Shown in pieces: positions 33,636 to 46,389 of a stretch of DNA of 64,000 nucleotides. The DNA lies in the NCBI GenBank assembly GCA_000697665.1, contig KL197717.1, positions 1,104,420 through 1,168,419 of the forward strand, read 5' to 3'. The position numbers and the translations under genes are program-made. The first letter of the stretch is position 1. The number at the start of each line of letters is the position of its first letter. Source of the stretch: Jaapia argillacea MUCL 33604 (taxonomy: Eukaryota; Basidiomycota; Agaricomycetes; Jaapiales; Jaapiaceae). Below the pieces are notes generated by a model. It saw only the letters and a program-made list of their open reading frames with translations. It did no database searches and was not told the DNA's origin.

Positions 33636-36600
33636 ATGGCTCAGTCCAAGCGCAAGCTCAAGTTGTCTTCCTCCACCGTTTCCGCCTCAAACAAACGCTC
33701 CAAACTCACCCACGTCCATACAAACCCGAATGACTTGCCCTGGAAAACGGTCTCCCGATCAAAAGGGGCATGGTTAGGCGCCGATGATGGAATTTTAGAA
33801 TTGGAAGAGGTTGAGGGTGTAGAAGTTGTCTATGAGGAGGGCGAGAACGGGAAGGTTGCCAGGTTCAATGTGAGTCATCGTTTATGGTAGATGCACGTCG
33901 GAAATTTACTCGATGGCAGGTCCTTGACGAGGATGAGGAGCATGCAGGGGGCCAGGTAGAAGGGGATGATCCACCGACAGGTGAGGTGGGATACGAACAG
34001 GAACCTGGTGCAGATAATGAAGGAGACGATTCCATACCTCTTCCTGAGACCGAGGACACATCGCCTCCCGAGGAAACATTTGACAGTAAGTCTATTTTTT
34101 CTGTTCACAGGACCTCTCCTCAAGTTATTGACAGCAATCTACTCTCTCTAGCTCAATCCCTTCTTCAGAACTGGCTCGCATATCCACTCCACCCTTCTCT
34201 TCTCAAATCCCTCCACTCCCTTTCCTTCGTCTCACCTACACCAATCCAAACCCAGGCAATCCCACTCGCTCTGTCCGGTCGAGACGTCATCGGCGTTGCA
34301 GAGACTGGATCTGGCAAAACCCTTGCATATGGCCTCCCCATCTTACATTACATTCTCTCTCGACCTCGACCTCGAACACAAGTGGCAAAAGCGAGACGAA
34401 AACTGAGTGCATTGATCCTAGCTCCAACGCGCGAGCTTGCACTTCAGGTCTCCTCGCACCTCAATCAATGTCTGAACTCGATCAACAAACCCGAGTCTTC
34501 ACCTCAGATATCCGAAGGCCCTGGCCTTGCCGGTAAGGTATCGGAGAACAAGGCGAATGCCCACGGGAAGGGGAAAGGAAAGGGAACGGTGGAGGGAAAA
34601 TCTGCATCAACCTCATCCACTTCGACAGATAACCCCCATCCAGCAAAGTCACCTCCGCTTGTAAGCGTGGCCGCCATCGTTGGTGGGATGTCCTCCCAAA
34701 AACAGCGCCGAATCCTCGACAGAGGCGTTGATATCCTCGTTGCCACACCTGGTCGACTTTGGGATATCCTAGAAGACGTGCATCCCGACTTTCCATTTCT
34801 GTGCATCGTCTAGATTCTGATTCTTTTCCTTCCATTAGGATGATACCCTAGCAAAAGAGATAAAGACTCTCAAATTCTTAGTCCTCGACGAAGCGGATCG
34901 TATGGTCGAAGCTGGGCATTTCGCCGAGTTGGACAATATATTAAGACTGACGCTTCAACAATCCCGGTCAATACACTCTGGTTCTCTCACCTTCCGACAG
35001 CAGTTGAACTCATCACCTTACCTTCGGCTTCTTCTTCTAGTCAGGACGAGACCGACCCCGAATTCTTGGGTCAGATGGGTGAAGAGGTGGACGAGAGCAA
35101 GCACGTTGTCGAGGAAGAAATGCAAACTTTTGTTTTCTCCGCTACCATGAGCAAGGATCTCCAACAAAATCTGAAAAAACGACGCTCGGGGTTCAAGGGC
35201 GCGTTCTCAAAAGCGGGGTCAAAACCTGCGTCGACCCTCGGTATGCATGTCGCTACCTCCAGTATCCACCTACTTGTTCTGACTGATGTATTTGAATTGT
35301 ATAGATGATCTATTGTTGAGGTTGGACTTTCGAGATCCTGAACCTGAGGTTATTGATCTGAGTCCGGAGGGAGGAGTGGTGTCGTCTCTTCGGGAGAGTA
35401 AAGTCGAGTGTTTATCTGCGGACAAGGTGTGTCTCTTCTCACCCACCTCAATGCTCCATCTTTCGTCATAACTTTACGCATATATGCTGACTGTGGCTCC
35501 CGATTTTGGTCCCAGGACGTTTACTTGTATTACTTCTTGCTGCGTTACCCTGGTCGATCTCTCGTGTTCCTCTCGTCTATTGATGGGATTCGGAGGTTGA
35601 TGCCGTTGATGGAGTTGTTGAATGTGAAGGCGTTTCCTTTGCATTCACAGTTGGAGCAGAGACAGCGATTGAAGAACCTCGATCGGTGAGTGTCTGTTGT
35701 CTTTAGAGTTCTCACTTGGCAACGTTCGGATCAAAGATTTTTTTTGTCAACGCGCATCTAACTTGTCTATCAGTTTCAAGTCAACCTCGTCGTCGGTCCT
35801 ACTGGCAACTGACATTGCAGCTCGAGGACTGGATATTCCTTCCGTCGATCACGTTATTCACTATCAAATCCCCCGTTCGGCAGATGTTTATGTCCATCGG
35901 AATGGTAGGACAGCCCGAGCCAACCGGAGTGGGTTCAGTTTGATCATGGTTGCGCCTGACGAGAGGAGACTGGTCAGAGGTTTGATGGGGAGCTTGAAGA
36001 GAGGTAAGCCCCACACACCTTTTGGACGTTTATTCAATACTGATTTCCGCTGGATTCAAGACGAAGCTGAGATTCCGGAGTTGACTCCAGACCTTTACCT
36101 TTTGGATAAATTGAAGGCGAGGGTGCAGTTGGCGAGACAGATTGATAAGGCGCAACATAAGGTTAAGAAGGAGAATTATGAGAAGAATTGGTTAAAGGTG
36201 GCTGCTGAGGCTATGGAGATTGAGCTTGATTCCGATTTGGCTACGTCGGTGTTCTGGTTTTGCTCTTGGCGGGAGAACGACACTAACTGTTGTTTGTCTG
36301 TCGCCCTCTAGTGATTCAGAGGACGACTCTGCTCCAACAAAGAAGAAGGCGAAGGCCAAAGTGGGTTCGTTGAAGGCCGAGTTGAAGCACCTATTGTCCC
36401 AGCCTCTCGTCGCGAAAGGTGTTTTGGCGAAGTATATCACGTCCGGCAGTGTTGATATCGTAGATGATCTGTTGGCTGGTGAATGTGAGTATTCTTTCGT
36501 TTTCTCGTTCCTCTTTGGTGGTTGTAGTGGTTGTTGATGCTTTGCCGGGGTTTTAGCTCTCGAGACGATGTTGGGTGTTAAACGTGTGGAAGCTGGGAGC

Positions 36601-36693
36601 GAGGTCAACCCAGCGAGGAAGAAGAGAAAGAGTGCAGGGGCTTCACGCAAAAAGGAAGAGGATTATGAGGAGTGGAATGGTTTCGGATCGTAG
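33636..36693 (+). CDS. MAK5: DEAD-box RNA helicase Mak5/DDX24
   Basis: Nucleolar ATP-dependent RNA helicase needed for 60S ribosomal subunit maturation. The N-terminus is basic, with the Mak5-typical [13 protein letters not shown] early. Core motifs in order: Q-motif region [23 protein letters not shown], Ia APTRELALQ, Ib [36 protein letters not shown]. The second lobe has [29 protein letters not shown] (V) and HRNGRTARA (VI). A Gly/Lys-rich insert after motif Ia and a long insert before motif III are usual for Mak5. The Lys-rich C-terminus ends EEWNGFGS. Several introns interrupt the frame; one begins near 34,812 (GATTCTG... region) where the exact donor is unclear. Start at 33636 is the first ATG of the frame. 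Confidence 0.9.
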
Positions 36694-36929
36694 CCACGGT
36701 GTACTTGCCACTTGGGTACTTGTGGAAGTTCTGTAGATTTGACCACGACCGATTTTGTGATGTTTTTCTCGAGACAAGTCAACACGCGTGACTCGACGCG
36801 CCACGCGTTTTGCGGCGCGTCCGTTGATCAAATTCCCGGGCCCGCGTATCTTGACTGCTACCACGTCCACAGCGACGACGATTCATCTTGGTATCCCGAC
36901 ACATATTCTGGCTGATATCCTCTTGTTCC

Positions 36930-39182
36930 ATGGCTGGCGCATTTAGCGGCCACCTAATCAATTCATTCTACCAGCTTCCGCCCTCAGCAGCACCTTTCGG
37001 TCAACAAACCTCACCTTCACAGATATCATTGCACGGCCCAATGTCGTTTAATCGTCAAATGCACGGGACATTCCCTTCTCAGCCTTCATTCTCGTTCTCC
37101 TCGGACCACCCATCATTCATGGATCTCTCAGAAGCAACAGCGATGAAAGTCACCGAACTGCAGGCTAAACTGGACAGGAAACTTGGTCCGGAATATGTGT
37201 CTCAACGTCCAGGACCTGGAGGTGGTCCCAAGCTCACGTATGCTGAGGGATGGAAGATCATCAACCTGGCCAATGAGGTGTTTGGGTTCAACGGGTGGAG
37301 CTCGAGTATAGTCAACTTGATCACCGATTATGTGGATTTCACCGAGGAAACTAGGAGATATAACGTTGGCATCACTGCTGTTGTGAGAGTGACGCTGAGA
37401 GATGGAGTCTTTCACGAAGATGTTGGATACGGCTCGATAGAGAATGCGAAGTCGAAAGGGGCGGCATTCGATAAGGTGAGTTTCTTATACTGACTTGCCC
37501 CTTATATATGCTGAGAGTCGCAAAAGTGTAAGAAAGAAGCCGTTACCGATGCTGTCAAACGTTCACTTCGGAATTTTGGCAATTTGCTGGGTAATTGTCT
37601 CTACGACAAGTCTTACACCCAGGAGGTAGTCAAGATCAAGGTCGCACCTGCGAGTATCTCTCCTGCATTATCCCTTGCTCTGTTACTGAACCAACCCAAA
37701 GGTTAAATTCGATAAAAGCGAACTTCATCGCCGACCCGAATTCGCCGAGCCCTCGACCAACGCATCGTCGACACCTTCCCGACCTAATGCTACATCAGAT
37801 TCTGCATCGGCTGGACAACAGCACACACACAATGCAGCAGCCTCAACCTCGACCTCGACCGCAACCTCTTTGAATGTCCAAATCAAATCGGAACCGACTG
37901 CCGCCCAGCCCTCTAAGCCTTTATCATCTATCCCCGCTCATATGCGACCACATGGTCTCCAAGGCGGAGGATTGGCTACACCGATAGGGAAAGGGCAGGC
38001 GTCTACTCATTCTAGTCACGCTTCTCATAATGTGTCTCCGTTGAACCCTGCAAAGACGGGCCTAAAGACGCCTATTCAAACCCCGGCTCACTTGCAAGCT
38101 CAGAGACCTCCCATCAACACCAGCAACAACCTTGTCTCTTCTACATCGAACGCACAGCAGCAGTCGCGCAAAGTATCATTTGCTCAACCCCTCGCCACCA
38201 CATCCACCGCCTCAACATCCTTGCCACCGCCTGCCGTGCCCAATTCACCTGGCGACGAATCCTTCAATTTCACCTCCGACGATGATGCCCTCTTTCTCGC
38301 TGCTGCAGATCTTCACGAAGGTGAAGGGCTGGGAGGGCCTATTGACTTTGACGAGGGTTGTGGAGGGATTGCACTCAATTTCGAGGGTGAATCGGAGAAT
38401 GTTAGTACGAGCATCGATCAAAACGATGTAGGCCGTAGAGGCGCAGATGAGAGTGTGGGAGCTGCTGCTGCCTTGACGAGACATGGATCTGGAAGTGGGT
38501 GGTTACAGAATCCGAATAGGGCGGGTGTTGCAGGCCCTTCGAGTGTTAACGCGGCTGCTTCGTCCTCACGACTACCGCCTCAGCAGCAGCAGCAACCACA
38601 ACATCGTCCTCAAGCTCAACATCCATCTCGACAAAGCGCAACTTCCGCTCAGCAACCAGCACCTCTAGCAAAGTCGACAAGTGCGCAATCATTACATGCT
38701 CAGAATCAACATCAGAACCAAAGTCGCGGTCAGAGCACTGCGAGCAGTAGCTCCAATGCGGGTACTAGTGGTGGAGGGTCGGTGCTAAATCGACCTAGTT
38801 CGATGGGAGGGTTTCATTTCCCCGCTGGTATGGTGAGTCACGTTCTTCCGTTGTCCCCTGTTGATGTCATGCTCACTATTCGCCATTTTCTTCAAGAATC
38901 CACCCCCCATTGGAAACCGGGCTGGAGGGCTTGCTCAATCATCCACGTCGTCTAATATCGGGCTAAAGAGGACAGCTGATGCTATGGGGTAAGTCCTCTC
39001 ATTACCTCGTTGAATCCTACTGTGATTGATTTCGAACCACTTTTAGGTCGTCTGCTAGGAGACCGGTTCAAGGACCAGGAATGGGACTTGCTCAAGGTCA
39101 ACAAGGTGCTGGCGCGAGAAGAGAGGTACTTGGGAGCCTTGAGTTTGGGGAGGGTGGGGATGTGAAGCGAGTGAAGAGATGA
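36930..39182 (+). CDS. RAD52: DNA repair and recombination protein Rad52
   Basis: Mediator of homologous recombination: loads Rad51 and anneals single strands in the nucleus. The conserved DNA-binding domain is clear: ATAMKVTELQAKLDRKLG, YAEGWKIINLANEVFGFNGW, GYGSIENAKSKGAAFDK, and after an intron CKKEAVTDAVKRSLRNFGN with LLGNCLYDKSY. The C-terminal half is Gln/Ser/Pro-rich with an acidic piece (FNFTSDDDALFLAAADL), probably the Rad51/RPA interaction region. The end reads KRTADAMG, SSARRPVQGPGMG and VKRVKR. Introns are placed near 37474-37526, 37640-37702, 38833-38896 and 38990-39046. ATG at 36930 (MAGAFSGHL) is the first Met in frame. Confidence 0.92.
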
Positions 39183-39719
39183 AGAGTCGTTGCATTTTGT
39201 ACTGCACTAGAGTGTGTCGAGGGATACTCGAGTACGGGGGCGTTCTGCAGAGCGGAGCATGGAAGGGACTTTCGCTGAGGAAGGACTTTGTTTGTAACAA
39301 TATTGTGTACGATCGAAATTCTCTCCGTCGACTTCAATTGTCTTCAAGTTCGTGGTAGTGGTAGTTCACCTACGCACAGTCCGTGTAGGAGGGAAAACTT
39401 AAAAGTTCGCTTGAACTCAGCCCCAGCATATAATGGTAGCCCAATTTGGAAGGATCATATACATCCGGAATATGCTCAACTTGAAGGTTCAATCAAAATC
39501 GATCACCTCCTTCATTTCGACACCTTGGCTATCCTCGCAGCCGCATTTATTTGGCCACCGTTATCCATCCACGTTTAACGGAAACGAGTCCTGGAAAGGC
39601 TTCAATATCTTTGTTCGTTGTGTGGCACTTTTTCTGTGAGTTTGCTTTTATTTTTCAACTTCTAACTCAAAGCAAACTCACTCTGGGCACACTGATAGCA
39701 TCTGCGATAAGAATCGATA
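39183..39719. other. Spacer, possible 5' exon of the next gene
   Basis: Holds the RAD52 3' UTR and the upstream part of the F-box gene. The F-box frame has no in-frame ATG before the F-box motif, so a short first exon must lie here; it could not be fixed. Confidence 0.35.
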
Positions 39720-40921
39720 GAGTCACTGCCAGCTGCATCGTTGCCAGTGGAGCTATGGACGCGCATTATCACCTTCATAGATTCACCTAACGACCTGCTC
39801 AGCTTGTGTCTGGTGTCTCGCACCCTCAACCAGGAGGCATCTTCTAGCCTCTATCGCACAGTCACCATCCCGAGAGACGAGGCGCGTCAACTCGACTTCT
39901 ATCACGCGATCAACACACAACCCACCCTCAGCTGGCGCGTTCAAACCCTCCAAATCAGCATCCCATCCCTTTGGACAGAGAGGAGTTTATCCGAAGCCCT
40001 TCAAAACCTTCCGAATCTACTTAATCTAGACCTACTTGGAGGCGCTGATGCGAGATGGAGATCAGGCCCATCAAGTGTCCTTCCTGTTGCAGATCGCTGC
40101 CCATTCAGTCTCGTTCGGTTTTACAACGCTTCGCTCCCTTTCACCGATACCACCAACTTCCTCGCAACCCAATCACGCCTCAAAAGATGGTCCCATTTCC
40201 AAAGCCGGTATGAGGATGATGTTGTTGACCTAGCAACACATCAGCTTCTTGCTGAAACGTCGGTCATGGAGTTGGATGCAGAATTTTTCTCGCAGTTCCG
40301 GGGCAACCTTGCGGTCACCCACCTTTGCATCCACTTTCGTTTGAGCTTCCCGCTAGCTAGCATCTTCTCTGCACCTTGCCTGCGGTCCAACCTGCTCGTA
40401 TCGTTGTGTTTCAACATCAGCAACTCCTACCCTGGAATCGAATTTCGCGCGACCACTCTCCTTGACGGTATTTCTCAACTCCTTCCAAATCTCCAGCATC
40501 TTATGATCGTCTCGGACCGCTCACCCCCGAACTTCGTAAGTTTCTCCCAAGCGAAGTAGACTTCTCTAATCTCTAACCTTGGATCCTGTCGCAGCACTTG
40601 CAGTTTAACGTCGACGCCGCATTCACCGAATTCTTATCAAAGCTGTCGCTGCTCAAGGATCTCAAGGCATTCACGTACACCACTAGATTTCCCTGGTGGA
40701 TAACGACTTGCTCGCACTATGGGTCGACTCTGGAAGTCGCCGTAAGGATACTCTCTTCACACCCCAACCTGCGCGGCGTTGCACTTGCCGCCCCGTCACC
40801 CTCACAGACCATTCAAGAAGCATTAGTCACATATCGGAGATTTCCGAGTTGGCAGGAGGGTGAAGTGCGTGAAGAAGCTGAGAGTCCTTTACGATGCGAA
40901 GACTGGCAGTATCTACCGTGA
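39720..40921 (+). CDS. F-box protein
   Basis: Probable substrate-recognition subunit of an SCF ubiquitin ligase. The F-box is at the N-terminus: LPVELWTRIITFIDSPNDLL, LCLVSRTLNQEASSSLYR. It is followed by leucine-rich, repeat-like segments (LQNLPNLLNLDLLGG, LLPNLQHLMIV, SHPNLRGVALAAP). One intron at about 40534-40594 joins PPNF to HLQFNVDAAF. Stop at 40919-40921. The first coding exon is not resolved: the exon appears to start after a TAG acceptor near 39719, and the start codon must be upstream. It is not closely similar to the F-box family at 47-63 kb. Confidence 0.68.
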
Positions 40922-41212
40922 TCTGTCGCAGGCCAAGCAAATTGAACAGTCGAGTCGGACGACACGGCTATCCGACATCGGACGTAGTAACCCGTCGTGT
41001 TCGGCTCTTGAGCTTTGAGTATTGAGTTGCCCTCTCTTGTGCGGTGCAGGCCATACACGTGTCCTTCAGCAACACAGTTTGGGACGGTTCTTCATCCGAA
41101 ATAAGTATTACAATAGGTCAACATTTGGCATTTTGGGACATTGCGGCCATGACTGGTCTGCACTTACGTATCCCGACATCGTGGATCCTTCGCCACCACC
41201 ATTACCATCACA

Positions 41213-43871
41213 ATGTCCACCGACGCTCCTCCAGTCATCCTAGAATTTGATGGTCCATCAGGCGAGCTGGACTCCCTCAAGCGAAAGTTTTCATTCGACA
41301 CCGCCAGTAGCAGCAGCAGCAGCAGCATTGTGTCAGACCTCCCAGGACCCGGACGTACGCTTGGAAATGTAATCGATCAACTTGGTAGAAAGCTGGAGGG
41401 AGTTCTGACCACAGTGATTGAGCGTTCTGGGACAGGGCGAAACGCAGTCGCAGAGGGTGCCTTCACCGAAGACACGCTTCCAGTCATTTTGGAATTTGAC
41501 AATTTGATGGGGGAGGTGGACTCCCTCCAGCAAGCGTTTACGTTTGACGCCGCCAGCAGCAGCACAGCTTCAGACCTTCCAGGACCAGGGCGTACGCTGG
41601 GAAAGGCCATCGATCAAGTTGGTCAGAAGTTGGAAGGTGTGTTGAGTAGGGTGATCGAGCGTTCCGGGAGAGGGCCAAATGCCGTCGCGGATGACGCACT
41701 CATGCTCCTGGACCGTACTTGGGAGGAACGGAAACGGATACAGCCGCGTGTCCCTCCGAAGCAATCTCGAGGATTCCTTCGCTCTCCTCTTGGTCTTGAC
41801 CAATTCGTTGAAAATATCGTGCTTTACAATCGCCGCCGCCTCCCTCTAACCAGTGTCGAATTACAAAATAATACACGATTGGTTCAGACTTGCCGGAAAT
41901 TGGTTAGGTATCTGAAGTGGGTACTCCTTGGAATAATCGAATATTGAACTTTCCTAATCTCCTCTTGTCACGTAGGGATAATAGCAGCAATAACAGATAT
42001 CTCGCCGTTTCATATATTACTGCGCTTGTTTTGACTGTTCCGGGTATCCAGCCCGTCTTCGACAACTTGGGTGCCCTGGATGAGATCCGGATGCAATCCT
42101 TCTTGCTTACTAGAAACAATCCAGATCGAGATTATCTCCTGGCACCGTCCCGCCGAGCTCTCGTGGTCTTATCAGAGTCCCAAGCCCTGACCACTATCAA
42201 GGCCTTTGACCATTCTGTTCTTGCGTATTCTCGAGCACCAACTAGCAATACTGTGTGTCAGCGATTCTTCTCAGATGTTTTCACATATTTCATGTGAGTT
42301 AGAGCAGCCCTGCGATTCGGCTACGAATCTTATTTGCGTCTTACGGCAGGGATCCAGATACACAGATGCTCGCAGCCTTCAGCATAGTTGATGCATTGAG
42401 CAGGGAAGTCACATGGAATTTCCTGGATTCCGCTCACCATGTCCCCGACCAGCGTATTCTGAAGCTGTGGGTCAAGAATATCCTGGAGGGAGATGGCCTA
42501 TGCTCCGAGGTTTTTGGGCGCCTACTCTTAATTGTTGTTTGCCAATGCGCCTATGGTAATGGAAATTTGGATGTTGTGCTGGTTTCTGCGACATACTTTC
42601 TTCAGAACCGACTCCGGATTCTCTCCAGTGAGTTCAATATCTCTACTAGTGCACAACGTAAAGTTGCATTTGATAACCGATTTCATCCAGCGGCACGTGT
42701 AGATAAGTGGTTGCGTTCCCTCCAGTCTACGTTCTTCAACGGTCATCGAAACTGGGAGACATTACCTGCCAGCAAGGCGGTTGTGGATGATTTGAAAGAA
42801 ATCCTCCACCATTATACATCATATTCTTCGGTTGAACTACCTTTGCTTCCAGTATTGCGTGACTGCGTGTCTCTATCTGCCGAAATTTGGCGTACATTTT
42901 GTCGTCATTGGTACTTCCAGGGTCATCTTGGACTCCTCAATCCGACCTCCCGAATACCTCTCCGAGTAATTCCGACATCGATTCGAGGCCGACTATGTCG
43001 CCGCTTGGTAGAGCTCGTCCTTCAGTAAGTCAAGATTTGGGAATGTTATTTCCATATTGATCGGTATCTGTAGCTCAGAGTGTCCAGCAGATGACCTCAT
43101 CCGCGTCGCAAGGCACGACACCGACTGTAGGCAAGAATTCGATCGCATGGTCACTCTGAGTGGAAACACAGTGTGCAAACGCGAATTGTCTACTATGTTT
43201 GCGAAGTTTCCGGCCTTCGAATCAGTCAATCTTGAGCAAGGCGAAATTCAGGATTGGTGTACTGCTTTCTACCGAGACGCATCGCTCATTTCGTTAATGA
43301 ACGAGACAAATTCTGACAATATGGGACCATTATCTCCCGTTCGTCCCCCGTTTCGCATTTTGGTTCGTCTCTGACATCGATAATCAGGTCCACGGAATCT
43401 ATGACGCCTCGTTCACAAAGGTGCCTGCGACACTGGATGTGGAAGTACTTCTAGCACACCGAACTTCTCTCCGCTGGGTTGCTGAATCCGACCTTCCATC
43501 GCAAGTAGGAGAGTACAAACCCATTTTTGCGGGCTTCAATAATCATGGAAAGCGATGTTTGATTGGCTCCGTCACACACCGGGATCCGTCTTCTCCATGG
43601 ATCGCCGCATTTCCGGTCATCGAAGGGTGCTGCGCTATCCCCGACAAATATATCACTCGCAGCACCGATAAAGTGCATATCCTGGCTGTACGGGTCGATA
43701 CCGAGGATCAGGAAGGGAAAGTATACTGGTATAATCGGTACGCAACCTTTGTTCTTTTTGGTTATCGCGGCGGATGATGACCCCCTCGCTTCCACGGCCA
43801 CTTCTAACTTTGTGGGTCATTACCAGGCAGAGGCATCGATTGACGCACGCGATCACCATGGCGAAACTTGA
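41213..43871 (+). CDS. Unknown large protein with N-terminal tandem duplication
   Basis: No family recognised. The N-terminus holds two copies of an 80-residue unit: PPVILEFDGPSGELDSLKR and LPVILEFDNLMGEVDSLQQ, each followed by Ser-rich SDLPGPGRTLG, IDQxGxKLEGVL and VIERSGxGxNAVA. The remaining protein is mostly helical (LAVSYITALVLTVPGIQPVF, IVDALSREVTWNFLD, LLLIVVCQCAYGNGNLD). Introns near 41916-41976, 42295-42350, 43023-43073, 43340-43387 and 43739-43828 join the frames. The frame stops with TGA at 43869-43871, but the same frame stays open for another 93 codons to 44153 and looks coding (LKNAWKSVRSNRH, AEMADELLTIQHRVQGEFDE). The true end may therefore be 44153 in other strains or with another splice form. 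Confidence 0.6.
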
Positions 43872-44153
43872 GCCCCCCTGCTGGCTCGCTCACAATTGTT
43901 GCAAGGTCTACCGCTGTCGCGAATGGTGGGCACAACCCTCAAAAATGCCTGGAAGTCCGTCCGATCCAATCGCCATTTAGTTTCAAAGCGACCGGATGAA
44001 ATCGAGAGGGCGACTGCGGTGAAGGATGCAGAGATGGCTGATGAGTTGTTGACCATCCAGCATCGAGTGCAAGGAGAGTTTGACGAAGGGTTGACCATCA
44101 ATATGTGGCAAGCTTCGGAGTCTCCCGCCTATTTTGTTACCTCCACAGGATAA

Positions 44154-44886
44154 AACTACTTAATCTCTTCTTCACGAGAGTCTCTTATCCAAGCGAAGCC
44201 GTCCCTGTCTAACTACGGCTGAGTCTCCGCATTTCCACACCGATTATCTGGAATCAGTGAATTCGTGGCTCTAACTCAACCTGATTTTGGACATAAGGGC
44301 AGGTCGACCCAAGCGAACCAAACGGAAAAAATTAAATCTACATTGATCTCAGTAAACGGCCACTGAACAACGTTATAATACCGTGACATTCTCTCGGCCC
44401 ATGTTACAGTTGCGTGTGGATGGACTGAAGAATATCCCACCATTCCCAAAGCGTCAGGAAATCAGGAACAAGCTAGCCAAGGTTTGATCGCTAGTACTCG
44501 ACTCTAACCTCAACGTCCCAGAATTAGCCCGCCGGTTACTCAACAAGCTCAAAATTGAGCCGCTGCCACCGTGGGTTTCCAGTCAAGTCGTGACTGCCAG
44601 GGCTCCTTGAAAGCTCTGCCCACCACGCCCCATAGAACCACCAGTTCGAAATTCGTTGCTTTGGGGATTCCGTAAGATACAGGGACTTAGACGAAGGGTG
44701 TACTAAGGTCCATCGCTGAGTCGGAATGCAGATTTGACCATGATTTCAATTTCCAGTTTCCACCCCTTTTATCAAATCGTACATGATAGATCTAGAAACG
44801 GAGGAGCCAGCCTGTAAAAGGGAGTGAGATAAAGGATCACGATTGCAGCTCACTGGCTGGGCCCCATGCACCGACATACCTCCCAT
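44154..44886. other. Intergenic spacer, no gene seen
   Basis: About 730 bases between a plus-strand and a minus-strand gene end. No frame or RNA gene could be supported. Confidence 0.4.
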
Positions 44887-46389
44887 TCACCTAATATCCA
44901 CTTCGATGTCGATATCCCGAGATGTCCCCTGACCATCCCTCACGGCGGCTACATCGAGTCCTGTCTCGGTCTTTAGGTGCGGAAACCGTATAGAAGTTGT
45001 CAGGTTGTTGATAGTTTCCGGAGGAGCGCTAATATCCGATCCAGCTCCTACACCGCTGGTAACCCAGAAAAGGACAAGAGCGTTCAAGATGACCTAGCCA
45101 CAAGTCAGTCTCATCTCTCAGCAAGCGGCCCCGAAATTAATCCGTACTTACGTCTGTCCCACAGCTGCCAAGGCAAACCCATGCAAGCTGCTTTCCATTC
45201 ATCAGGGTGAGTACAAGAATATTGATCTGCTCATGAGACTTGAGTAATTATCTCGGCTACCGTGCACCAGCAAGTAGACCCGCACCGTTGATGTTGAAAG
45301 CGCCATGAGGGCAGCCCTGGTAAATCAATGCCATGACTCGTGAGCGGCTTGAGATTAGCGAATTATGGGCAGGAAGAAACATGCAGCTTACATTAACGTA
45401 CGGGAAGCAACCGTCCGCAAGACGGGATTGAACGATTTATAGCGAAACAGAGGCCAAAGAAATAGTGAAGTGAGGAACATATTGATAAAACTGTGCGGGT
45501 TCTTCAGCCAGCGGGAGGAATCTCAAACGAGATCATGTACTCACAGATCATACGCAAGAAGCGTCGCAGAGGCATATCGGTAAAGACCGATGACACAGGC
45601 GCCGTCATCCCGGGAAAATGACAATCTACCTGGACGAAGGGAAGGAGATTGAAACCCCAAGTCGGTTAAATCACACCTCGACCTCAACGCTAATCACCGA
45701 CGCACCAATGACGGCCGTTACAACAACGATGCTATACAACGACACTGCAGTGAAGCAGTATATGTACACCGGAGACTTGAAGCGTTTAGTGTGTCCCATA
45801 GATGGAGCCCAAACGATGTATACCTTCTCCACTAGGTGCCGGTTGAACATCAGCCCACCGTGACCGAGGAAGAAATTTACCTAAGAAGCAGTAAATAAAT
45901 ATCTTGGACGTGGCATAGAAGGCGATGCAGATGTCAATTCCGAGGCTGCATGCGAGAGGGTGAAGCTCAACGCCAGCCCCGAATATCAGAACACCACCTA
46001 TGTGATGGAGAGCATCAGCAGCCACTCGAGTGTTGTGCGATAGAGATCACCGACCCATAAATATGAACAGCCAGGAGTCTACGAAAACCAAGATGATACA
46101 AAGGCGAGGCCATGAAACTTGCTTGATAGCGTCGATAGACGACAGGTCCTCGATCACCATCTTCCTGGATAGGAGATGGGAGATAATGGAAACACCTACG
46201 AGAGGTTGTGTGTACAGTGTATTCCAGAAAATGAATGCGCGAAATAACGAACCTAGGAGGTGGATAATCGAACTTAAAATTTGCATTCCTGTGGAGGGGA
46301 AAATCCGATCCCCCCCACTCCCATGAACCGCCAGAATCGACGAAATCATGAAGAGTCTCCTGAGCCAGCGACGAGTTCGACAAACACAT
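44887..46389 (-). CDS. Multi-pass membrane protein, Agaricomycete family
   Basis: Probable integral membrane protein of a large, uncharacterised Agaricomycete group with about seven helices. Pieces that fit the group: FPLHRNANFKFDYPPPR near the start; a segment HIGGVLIFGAGVELHPLAC joined to SLGIDICIAFYATSKIFIYC with FLGK; and near the end MNGKQLAWVCLGSCGTD, joined across an intron to LNALVLFWVTSG. The last exon encodes a soluble tail (TINNLTTSIRFPHLKTE) and ends VDIR before the stop at 44887-44889. The exons in 45,200-45,780 are only partly resolved, so boundaries inside are uncertain. The start at 46389 is the first ATG in frame with the N-terminal exon. Confidence 0.5.

Noticed and set aside
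36700-36930. Upstream extension of RAD52 to 36888
   Set aside because: That position is TTG; the first ATG in frame is 36930 and matches a normal N-terminus.
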